Positions 57,595-64,000 of a stretch of DNA of 64,000 nt are shown here, piece by piece. A program made the translations under genes and the position numbers. Within the stretch, counting starts at the first letter, position 1. Each line of letters opens with the position of its first letter. The DNA lies in NCBI RefSeq assembly GCF_016748675.1, contig NZ_CP051534.1:682001-746000 (forward strand). Reading direction: 5' to 3'. Below the pieces are notes generated by a model that was not told the origin of the DNA, made no database searches, and was given only the letters and a program-made list of their open reading frames with translations. The stretch is from Helicobacter pylori (lineage in GTDB: Bacteria; Campylobacterota; Campylobacteria; Campylobacterales; Helicobacteraceae).

Positions 57595-58259
57595 AATCTT
57601 GTTGAATCTTAATCTTCTTATTTTTTAAATTAAAAGTCATTTTTTAACCCCTAAGACCGTACTACACAAATTATCATGCAATTAAAATCAAACTCTTTAC
57701 TATTGATTATGAAAAATGTTTTTTAGCATTTTTTATAATTTATGATTAACACTTAATGATAATAAAGCCTTATTAGTAGTTTTTGTGTGGGACTAAAAAT
57801 AGTGGGTTTAGGGGGTTTTTAACCCTACCCCTTGTAATTTGGGCTATAGGGCGAAAATAATAGCACCCACTCTCACGATTTTTAATGGCTGATAACCTAC
57901 TTATTTCAAGCTTTTTATAATCTCTAGCATGGATTTAACTATGGCGCATTTTTCTTGCTTCATTCGTTGTGGCTCTTGTGTTTTAAACTCGTTTGTGGTA
58001 GGAATATTCCCATTAAGGTTTGAGACGCTATTGCCGTTTCTGTAATGATTAGCGAGTGTCGGCTTGGTCTCTATTTTCCTTAATATTTTCTCATTTTTCA
58101 AACTCTCATGTAATGGATTTTAAAGGCATGGCTTCTTTGCTAACTCTTACATGATCAAGCGGCTATTATTGCCGCTAGCTTTGTAATTTTTCTACTCTCT
58201 AATATTTGGCTGTCTGTTATTTTATTCAGCCCTACTTTAACAAACAAACCCCATGCAAG
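57595..58259. other. Gene-poor stretch before the uvrA 3' end
   Basis: 665 bases with no gene that I would defend. A minus-strand frame at 57901-58101 (66 codons from a TTG, peptide with TLANHYRNGNSVSN) has no ribosome site but ordinary composition and may be a gene fragment. TAGGG/CCCTA pairs at 57809-57827 make a weak hairpin. The region between 57660 and 57780 is AT-rich with several A/T dyads. It looks like a site of decayed inserted DNA. Confidence 0.4.
58158..58176 (-). terminator. Possible uvrA terminator hairpin
   Basis: AGCGGC / GCCGCT with a 7-base loop, about 85 bases past the uvrA stop. GC-rich for this region, but without a good T run on the minus strand. Confidence 0.35.
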
Positions 58260-61067
58260 CTATTTCAATTCCAAAGCTAAAAATTTTCCCGTATAGCTTT
58301 GGGTTTTTTCGCAATTTTGTGCCACTTCTAAAGGCGTGCCGCTCGCAATGACTCTCCCGCCCTTATCCCCCCCATCAGGCCCCATGTCTATAATGTAGTC
58401 AGCGTTTTTGATAATGTCTAAATTATGCTCAATCACTAGCATGGAATTGCCTAACGCCACTAAAGAATGCAAGACTTGTAAAAGGTGATTCACGTCTTCA
58501 AAGTGCAAACCGGTGGTAGGCTCATCTAAAATATAAAGGGTTTTGCCTGTGTCTTTTTTACTCAATTCTTTAGCCAATTTGATCCTTTGAGCCTCCCCTC
58601 CGCTTAAAGTCGTGGCGTTTTGCCCTAAAGTGATATAGCCTAAGCCCACATCTATAAGCGTTTTTAACTTCACAGCGATTTTAGGGAATTTAGCAAAAAA
58701 TTCATAAGCCTCTTCCACGCTCATGTTCAACACATCGGCAATGGATTTGCCTTTCACCTTGATCTCTAAAGTTTGGGGGTTGTATTTAGCGCCCTTACAG
58801 CTATCGCATTGGACCAACACATCAGGCAAAAAGTGCATTTCTATTTTAATATCCCCATCGCCCTGGCATTTCTCGCACCGCCCCCCTTTAACATTAAAGC
58901 TAAAACGGCTCGCACTATAGCCTAAAATTTTAGCTTCTTTTTGCTCGGCAAATAAAATCCTGATTTCATCCATCACCCCTGTGTAAGTGGCAGGGTTGCT
59001 TCGTGGGGTTTTGCCTATGGGGGCTTGGTCTAAATAAATCACTTTATCCAAATGCTCCAACCCTACAATCTCCACCCCATTCAAGCTTTGAGTTTTTTTA
59101 GCATGGTTTAAAAGGGTTTGAGCGGTGGGTAAAAGGGTTTGTAAAATCAACGAGCTTTTACCGCTCCCGCTCACCCCAGTAATGCACACCAATTGTTTTA
59201 AAGGGATTTGAACGCTCAAATTCTTAATGTTATTGATATTGACATTTTTAATTTCTAAAAAATGCTTTTCTTTAGGGAGTTCAAATTTAGGGCGCTCAAT
59301 CTTTTTAGTGCCGTTGAGATACAAGGCGGTAGAATGGTTATTTTGCAATAACTCTTTCACGCTCCCGCTAAAAACCACTTCACCCCCATGCCTTCCAGCC
59401 TTTGGCCCAATATCCACAACAAAATCCGCATGCTTAATCGTCTCTTTGTCATGCTCTACGACAATGAGCGTGTTCCCCTTTTTTTGTAAATTCCTAAGGG
59501 TGTTGATGAGTTTGAGCGTGTCTTTTTCATGCAAGCCAATGCTAGGCTCGTCTAAAACATATAAAACCCCTGTCAAACCACTCCCGATTTGACTAGCGAT
59601 TCGTATCCTTTGACTCTCCCCTCCGCTAATGGTTCGCGCATCCCTCCCTAAAGTCAAATACCCTAGCCCCACATCGTATAAAAAAAACACCCTTTCTAAA
59701 ATCTCTTTTAAAATGGGTTCAGCGATCTTTTTTTCTTGCTCGTTAAGATAGCTAAAATGCGTGGGATCATTAAAAAAATGATAAACTTCTTCAATAGGCT
59801 TAGTTAAAAAATCCGCCATTTTCAAGCCGGCGACTTGAACGCTCAAACTGGAAGCTTTCAAACGATGCCCCTTGCATGAAGAACAAGTTTTTTCGCTCAT
59901 GTAATCGCTCAAATCCTTTTGCTCTTTAAACATGTCATAAGCGATTTGGATAATGCCTTTCCAAGGGCGTTTTAAAGGGCTGTTTTTAAAATGAAAGCTG
60001 ATTTCAGTGCCATTCCCATACAAAAGAGCGTCTTGTTGCTCTTTATTCAATTCATTAAAACAAAGCGCGCTGTCAATACCATTATATTCGCAAAAGCCTT
60101 CAAACATTTGAGCGTAATAACTGCGGTTATACCCAAAAATCACTTTAATCGCTCCTTGATTTAAAGGCGTGTTAGGATCTAAAATCTTACTAATATCTAG
60201 GCTAAATTTTGTCCCCAAACCCAAACAGCTCTCGCACGCCCCTTTAGGCGAATTGAAGGAAAAACTCAAAGGCTCTAATTCTTCAAAACTCATCTTGCAT
60301 TTAAAGCATGCCTTATGCTCGCTGTAATGCTTCCTAATGCTTGGCATGTTGTCTTGCAAGATTTCCACTTCTAATTCCCCATAGCTTTCTTTAAGGGCTT
60401 TTTCTATGGCGCTAGCGATCCGTGAAGCATTTTCGCTATTAATGACTACCCTATCCACCACCGCTTCAATGGTGTGTTTTTTGGTTTTGTGCAAATGGAT
60501 TTCTTCATCTAAACGCACCATCACCCCATCAACAAAAGCCCTCACATACCCCTTTAAACGCAAGCTCTCTAATTTATCGTTAAACGAACCTTTTTTATCT
60601 TTAATAATGGGGGCTAGAATAATGATTTTAGAATTTTCTTCTAAATGACAGATTTGAGAAATAATATCGCTCGCGCTCATAGAACTAATAGGCTCTAAAC
60701 ATGTGGGGCAAAATTGCTCCCCAACCCTTGCAAACAACAACCTTAAATAATCATAAATCTCAGTGATCGTCCCCACAGTGGATCTAGGGTTTTTAGAAGT
60801 GGTCTTTTGATCAATAGCGATCGCAGGGGTTAGGCCTTCAATCTTATCCACATTAGGCTTACCCACTTTGTCTAAAAATTGCCTAGCATAGCTGGACAAA
60901 CTCTCTAAATAGCGCCTTTGGCCTTCAGCGTATAAAGTGTCAAACGCCAGAGTGGATTTACCCGAACCGCTCAATCCGGTAAAAACAATAAATTGGTTTT
61001 TAGGGATTTCTAAAAAAATATTTTTGAGATTATTTTCCCTAGCCCCTTGAATAATGATCTTATCCAT
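58260..61067 (-). CDS. uvrA: Excinuclease ABC subunit A
   Basis: Damage-recognition ATPase of nucleotide excision repair. 935 residues from this ATG. Two ABC modules: Walker A GLSGSGKST and GVSGSGKSS, signatures LSGGESQRIRIA and LSGGEAQRIKLA. Zinc knuckles are CFKCKMS...CESCLGLG and CEKCQGDG...CDSCKGAKY. A TTG six codons upstream (61085) has the better ribosome site (AAGGA, 5-base spacing), so translation may start there. It stands alone on the minus strand. Confidence 0.97.
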   Translation of the reverse strand: MDKIIIQGARENNLKNIFLEIPKNQFIVFTGLSGSGKSTLAFDTLYAEGQRRYLESLSSYARQFLDKVGKPNVDKIEGLTPAIAIDQKTTSKNPRSTVGTITEIYDYLRLLFARVGEQFCPTCLEPISSMSASDIISQICHLEENSKIIILAPIIKDKKGSFNDKLESLRLKGYVRAFVDGVMVRLDEEIHLHKTKKHTIEAVVDRVVINSENASRIASAIEKALKESYGELEVEILQDNMPSIRKHYSEHKACFKCKMSFEELEPLSFSFNSPKGACESCLGLGTKFSLDISKILDPNTPLNQGAIKVIFGYNRSYYAQMFEGFCEYNGIDSALCFNELNKEQQDALLYGNGTEISFHFKNSPLKRPWKGIIQIAYDMFKEQKDLSDYMSEKTCSSCKGHRLKASSLSVQVAGLKMADFLTKPIEEVYHFFNDPTHFSYLNEQEKKIAEPILKEILERVFFLYDVGLGYLTLGRDARTISGGESQRIRIASQIGSGLTGVLYVLDEPSIGLHEKDTLKLINTLRNLQKKGNTLIVVEHDKETIKHADFVVDIGPKAGRHGGEVVFSGSVKELLQNNHSTALYLNGTKKIERPKFELPKEKHFLEIKNVNINNIKNLSVQIPLKQLVCITGVSGSGKSSLILQTLLPTAQTLLNHAKKTQSLNGVEIVGLEHLDKVIYLDQAPIGKTPRSNPATYTGVMDEIRILFAEQKEAKILGYSASRFSFNVKGGRCEKCQGDGDIKIEMHFLPDVLVQCDSCKGAKYNPQTLEIKVKGKSIADVLNMSVEEAYEFFAKFPKIAVKLKTLIDVGLGYITLGQNATTLSGGEAQRIKLAKELSKKDTGKTLYILDEPTTGLHFEDVNHLLQVLHSLVALGNSMLVIEHNLDIIKNADYIIDMGPDGGDKGGRVIASGTPLEVAQNCEKTQSYTGKFLALELK

Positions 61068-61207
61068 AATGGTTTTATGTTGCAAGAGTTTCCTTAAAAT
61101 AAGAAAATGGATTAAAAGGAGCTATTATACTTCAAAAAAGAATGGTTTTATTATCATTTCTTATTCATAAGAGTTAAAAATATTTGCTTGATTAAGGATA
61201 AACATGC

Positions 61208-61213
61208 TATTAT
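61208..61213 (+). promoter_or_regulatory. hopE promoter -10 (TATTAT, TGC-extended)
   Basis: ATGCTATTATTTTACGA lies 46 bases before the chosen ATG and resembles the block upstream of horF. Confidence 0.55.
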
Positions 61214-61258
61214 TTTACGAGAAAATTTTAAAGATAGGAATGTAAAGGAATGGAATTT

Positions 61259-62071
61259 ATGAAAAAGTTTGTAGCTTTAGGGCTTCTATCCGCAGTTTTA
61301 AGCTCTTCGTTGTTAGCCGAAGGTGATGGTGTTTATATAGGGACTAATTATCAGCTTGGACAAGCCCGTTTGAATAGTAATATTTATAACACAGGGGATT
61401 GCACAGGGAGTGTTGTAGGTTGCCCCCCAGGTCTTACCGCTAATAAGCATAATCCAGGAGGCACCAATATCAATTGGCACTCCAAATACGCTAATGGGGC
61501 TTTGAATGGTCTTGGGTTGAATGTGGGTTATAAGAAGTTCTTCCAGTTCAAGTCTTTTGATATGACAAGCAAGTGGTTTGGTTTTAGGGTGTATGGGCTT
61601 TTTGATTATGGGCATGCCACTTTAGGTAAGCAAGTTTATGCACCTAATAAAATCCAGTTGGATATGGTTTCTTGGGGTGTGGGGAGCGATTTGTTAGCTG
61701 ATATTATTGATAACGATAACGCTTCATTTGGTATTTTTGGTGGGGTCGCTATCGGCGGTAACACTTGGAAAAGCTCAGCGGCAAACTATTGGAAAGAGCA
61801 AATCATTGAAGCTAAAGGTCCTGATGTTTGTACCCCTACTTATTGTAACCCTAACGCTCCTTATAGCACCAAAACTTCAACCGTTGCTTTTCAGGTATGG
61901 TTGAATTTTGGGGTGAGAGCCAATATCTACAAGCATAATGGCGTGGAGTTTGGCGTGAGAGTGCCGCTACTCATCAACAAGTTTTTGAGTGCGGGTCCTA
62001 ACGCTACTAATCTTTATTACCATTTGAAACGGGATTATTCGCTTTATTTAGGGTATAACTACACTTTTTAA
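61259..62071 (+). CDS. hopE: Hop-family porin HopE
   Basis: A trimeric non-selective porin, the smallest Hop protein. A signal peptide (MKKFVALGLLSAVLSSSLLA) leads to EGDGVYIGTNYQLGQA, the Hop N-terminus. Two cysteine pairs in extracellular loops (GDCTGSVVGCPPG, DVCTPTYCNP) and the C-terminal DYSLYLGYNYTF complete the pattern. An ATG three codons upstream (61250) immediately abuts the AAAGGA site, so this second ATG with 9-base spacing is preferred; the usual annotation of 273 residues counts from the first. Confidence 0.95.
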   Translation: MKKFVALGLLSAVLSSSLLAEGDGVYIGTNYQLGQARLNSNIYNTGDCTGSVVGCPPGLTANKHNPGGTNINWHSKYANGALNGLGLNVGYKKFFQFKSFDMTSKWFGFRVYGLFDYGHATLGKQVYAPNKIQLDMVSWGVGSDLLADIIDNDNASFGIFGGVAIGGNTWKSSAANYWKEQIIEAKGPDVCTPTYCNPNAPYSTKTSTVAFQVWLNFGVRANIYKHNGVEFGVRVPLLINKFLSAGPNATNLYYHLKRDYSLYLGYNYTF

Positions 62072-62091
62072 ACCCTTTAAAGGGTATCTTT

Positions 62092-62123
62092 AAGCCCTTT
62101 TTAGTCCTTATAAAAAGGGTTTT
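62092..62123 (+). terminator. hopE terminator
   Basis: CCCTTTTTA and TAAAAAGGG make the stem, followed by TTTTAGTTT. A second small dyad (ACCCTTTAAAGGGT) lies directly at the stop codon. Confidence 0.75.
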
Positions 62124-62160
62124 AGTTTGGATTTTCGCATCTTAAAAAGCTAAAATTGAT

Positions 62161-62166
62161 TATAAA
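62161..62166 (+). promoter_or_regulatory. rsmH promoter -10 (TATAAA)
   Basis: TTGATTATAAAG, 83 bases before the TTG start of rsmH. Confidence 0.4.
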
Positions 62167-62248
62167 GAAACTTTTGAGCGTAACCAACAAAACCAATACC
62201 ATTGAGTGGGCATTTGGAAAATTCATCTAGGGGTTTTAAGGGGGTTGT

Positions 62249-63175
62249 TTGCAAGAAATAGAGAGTTTGCACCAAAGCGTTTTGTTGCAAGAAGTTTTGC
62301 AAGCGTTCACGCCTTTAGAAGAAGGGGTTTTGATTGATTGCACTTTAGGGTTAGGGGGGCATTCTAAAGCCCTTTTATCCCAAAAACCGCACCTGAAACT
62401 CATTGGTATTGATAAGGATAAGTTCGCTCAAGAAATCGCTAAAGAACGATTGAAAGCCTTTGAAGGGCGTTATAATCTCTTAAGCGGAGGTTTTGCCAAA
62501 CGCTTTAAAGAAGCCCTAGAGATTCATGGCGAGCGAATCAAGGGGGTTTTAGTGGATTTAGGGGTGAGCTCCTTACAGCTTGATGATGATAACAGAGGGT
62601 TTAATTTCCATTCGCACACTCTGGACATGCGCATGGATTTAGAGAGCGATTTGAACGCTCAAAAAGTCATCAACTCTTATTCTGTAGTGGCGTTAGAAAA
62701 AATCTTTAAAGACTATGGAGAAATCAAAGAATACAAAAAAATCGCCCACAAAATTGCAGAAAGGCGCGCTAAAAAACCCTTTAAAGACGCTAAGGATTTG
62801 AGCGATTTTTTAAGCTCTTTTTCTAAAAATAAAAAAATCCATCCAGCGACTTTGGTGTTTCAAGCCATCCGCATAGAAGTCAATGGCGAATTAGAAGAGT
62901 TAAAAGAGTTTTTACAAGACGCTAGAAACCTTAAGGGAGCGATTTTGTGCGTGATTTCTTTTCATTCTTTAGAAGACGCGTTAGTGAAAAACGCTTTCAA
63001 AGATTACGCTAAAAATTGCATTTGCGATCCTTCAAGTTTCCAATGCACTTGCTCTAACAACCACGCTTTAGGCGCAATTTTAACCAAAAAGCCTATCACT
63101 CCAAGCCCAGAAGAAATTAAAAATAACAGGCGTTCACGAAGCGCTAAAATGAGGGTGTTTCAATTCAAACCATGA
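62249..63175 (+). CDS. rsmH: 16S rRNA (cytosine-1402-N4) methyltransferase
   Basis: Formerly mraW. 308 residues. The start [13 protein letters not shown] and [14 protein letters not shown] (SAM motif I) are typical, as are [35 protein letters not shown] and the C-terminal [15 protein letters not shown] start behind AAGGGGG. In many bacteria it begins the division and cell-wall cluster and is followed by ftsL, which bears on the next gene. Confidence 0.96.
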   Translation: MQEIESLHQSVLLQEVLQAFTPLEEGVLIDCTLGLGGHSKALLSQKPHLKLIGIDKDKFAQEIAKERLKAFEGRYNLLSGGFAKRFKEALEIHGERIKGVLVDLGVSSLQLDDDNRGFNFHSHTLDMRMDLESDLNAQKVINSYSVVALEKIFKDYGEIKEYKKIAHKIAERRAKKPFKDAKDLSDFLSSFSKNKKIHPATLVFQAIRIEVNGELEELKEFLQDARNLKGAILCVISFHSLEDALVKNAFKDYAKNCICDPSSFQCTCSNNHALGAILTKKPITPSPEEIKNNRRSRSAKMRVFQFKP

Positions 63176-63195
63176 GTAAGTCATATGAGTAAGCC

Positions 63196-63540
63196 ATGAA
63201 TATCAAAACCCATTCTTCAAATGAAAAAGAACGCTTTGTGCGTATAGATGAGGACGAAAAAAAGGAATTATTCGCTGGAACTGCAAATGAAAATTCGCAT
63301 GGCCTTTCTTTAATGAATTTAATAGGGGTATTGGTTTTTGGGGGCGCGTTTTTAGCCTTATTAGCGCCTAAAATCTATTTAAGCAATAATATCTATTATA
63401 TTAGCCGTAAAATCAACACCCTAGAAGATCAAAAACGCCTGCTTTTAGAAGAACAACAAATCCTAAAAAACGAATTAGAAAAAGAGCGTTTTAAATACTA
63501 TATAGAAAATAGTGAAAACATTGGCGATATTGCGTTTTAA
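63196..63540 (+). CDS. Small bitopic coiled-coil protein, FtsL candidate
   Basis: 114 residues: a polar N-terminal cytosolic tail of ~38, one membrane helix (about 39-60, MNLIGVLVFGGAFLALLAP), then a heptad-rich coiled coil (KINTLEDQKRLLLEEQQILKNELEKER). This is the topology of FtsL, the divisome scaffold, and the gene follows rsmH as ftsL does in other bacteria. The family is too diverged for sequence proof, so this is inference. It starts 20 bases after the rsmH stop, across a duplicated ATGAGTAAG element, with no strong ribosome site. Confidence 0.65.
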   Translation: MNIKTHSSNEKERFVRIDEDEKKELFAGTANENSHGLSLMNLIGVLVFGGAFLALLAPKIYLSNNIYYISRKINTLEDQKRLLLEEQQILKNELEKERFKYYIENSENIGDIAF

Positions 63541-63695
63541 GTGAAAAACCCCCCTATCCCCTTAAGAGAGCCTAATTAATGCTAAATTAGCCCTAAAACA
63601 AACGCTTATTTTTAAAATTTTGTTTCAATATGAAATTTTAATCCCTTATAAAAACTTTAAATTGTGAAAAATAAACAAACAACCCCCTTAAATTG

Positions 63696-63701
63696 TATAA
63701 T
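63696..63701 (+). promoter_or_regulatory. Extended -10 promoter (TGTATAAT)
   Basis: ATTGTATAATAAAAAC, 31 bases before a leader ORF and 78 before the DUF62-type gene. The rest of the 63541-63731 gap has CTAATT/AATTAG-type dyads but nothing else to call. Confidence 0.65.
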
Positions 63702-63731
63702 AAAAACACTTTAATCCAACAAAGGATAACC

Positions 63732-63773
63732 ATGAGAAAACAATCCACTCCACTTTTATTATTCAGGAAATAA
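63732..63773 (+). CDS. Leader ORF of 13 codons
   Basis: MRKQSTPLLLFRK with its own AAAGGA ribosome site (CAAAGGATAACC). Its end carries the ribosome site (CAGGAAAT) of the next gene, whose ATG is five bases after the leader stop. It may set translation of the downstream gene, or be an incidental ORF. Confidence 0.4.
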   Translation: MRKQSTPLLLFRK

Positions 63774-63778
63774 TACAG

Positions 63779-64000
63779 ATGAGAAAAACGATTTTAGCGT
63801 TGTTTTTATCAGCGTGTATAGGGTTATCGTCTGTTCATGCAGATAACGCTTTGATTTTACAAACGGATTTTAGCCTAAAAGACGGGGCCGTCTCGGCGAT
63901 GAAAGGCGTCGCTTTCAGCGTTAATTCCAATCTTAAGATCTTTGATTTAACGCACGAAATCCCTCCGTATAACATCTGGGAGGGTGCTTACCGCTTGTAT
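63779..64000 (+). CDS. Secreted SAM hydroxide adenosyltransferase (DUF62 family), cut by window edge
   Basis: 74 codons are visible. A clear signal peptide (MRKTILALFLSACIGLSSVHA) is followed by ALILQTDFSLKDGAVSAMKG and IFDLTHEIPPYNIWEGAYRL, matching the N-terminal domain of S-adenosyl-L-methionine hydroxide adenosyltransferases (fluorinase/chlorinase superfamily), which hydrolyse SAM to adenosine and methionine. The signal peptide is unusual, because SAM is cytoplasmic; the substrate in the periplasm may differ. Confidence 0.8.
   Translation, partial: MRKTILALFLSACIGLSSVHADNALILQTDFSLKDGAVSAMKGVAFSVNSNLKIFDLTHEIPPYNIWEGAYRLY

Noticed and set aside
57595-58259. tRNA, small stable RNA or AapA-type toxin-antitoxin in the gene-poor stretch
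   Set aside because: I found no cloverleaf, no tmRNA-like or SRP-like signature, and only very short frames without convincing ribosome sites.
1-64000. CRISPR arrays
   Set aside because: No regularly spaced repeats of 24-40 bases were seen; repeats present are homopolymers, short tandem units and one long duplication.

Overview
The window is a piece of a Helicobacter pylori chromosome. I infer this from low G+C, genes that I recognise as H. pylori versions (hopE, horF, fecA, feoB, xerH, acetone carboxylase, FlgR without a DNA-binding domain), the gene order (it matches the HP0655 to HP0709 stretch of strain 26695 as I remember it), homopolymer tracts at promoters, and a decaying restriction-modification gene. 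I saw no rRNA, tRNA, CRISPR array or insertion sequence.

Layout. Positions 1-13.9 kb hold a tightly packed plus-strand block with 1-14 base overlaps or short gaps: bamA (5' end outside the window), mqnC, an M16 peptidase homologue without zinc ligands, gatB, a SurA-like chaperone, a LapB-like TPR/zinc-ribbon protein, rnhA, rnc, aroC, a Helicobacter-type hypothetical, hemN and a GlpC/GlcF-type Fe-S protein. From 14.0-18.7 kb lies a very large nuclease-helicase-methyltransferase (type ISP-like) gene broken by an internal deletion. From 18.9-23.7 kb come the outer-membrane protein horF, an aminotransferase, a homopolymer-bearing leader with a probable difH site, a frameshifted two-repeat protein and xerH. 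From 23.8-31.2 kb the minus strand carries ogt, a TauE-type permease, a Gfo/Idh/MocA oxidoreductase, nrdA, two small membrane or exported proteins and glmU.

fliP (plus) faces fecA and feoB (minus) at 31.3-36.6 kb. fecA is split by a one-base contraction in a C/G run and has Fur-box-like dyads upstream. At 36.7-40.2 kb a PolB-type exonuclease gene is followed by an inserted methyltransferase/endonuclease pair, and then by a second ~390-bp copy of the exonuclease gene's 3' end: an insertion with a long target duplication. From 40.5-50.7 kb is a ketone/acetone island: thiolase, SCOT subunits A and B, AtoE permease, an LpxR-type lipid A deacylase and acetone carboxylase acxABC behind a promoter with an A14 tract. 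Acetone would be carboxylated to acetoacetate (AcxABC), activated by SCOT and split to acetyl-CoA by the thiolase.

From 51-56.6 kb are an anchored protein, dgkA, gyrA (wild-type at the usual quinolone positions), a small exported protein and flgR. From 56.7-58.3 kb is a gene-poor stretch with a frameshifted hypothetical gene. Then follow uvrA (minus), hopE, rsmH, a small protein with FtsL topology and position, a 13-codon leader ORF, and the start of a secreted SAM hydroxide adenosyltransferase (DUF62) that runs off the end.

Several genes carry single-base frameshifts next to homopolymers (fecA, the HP0673-like gene, the HP0704-like gene). These could be natural variation or sequencing errors; raw reads would decide.
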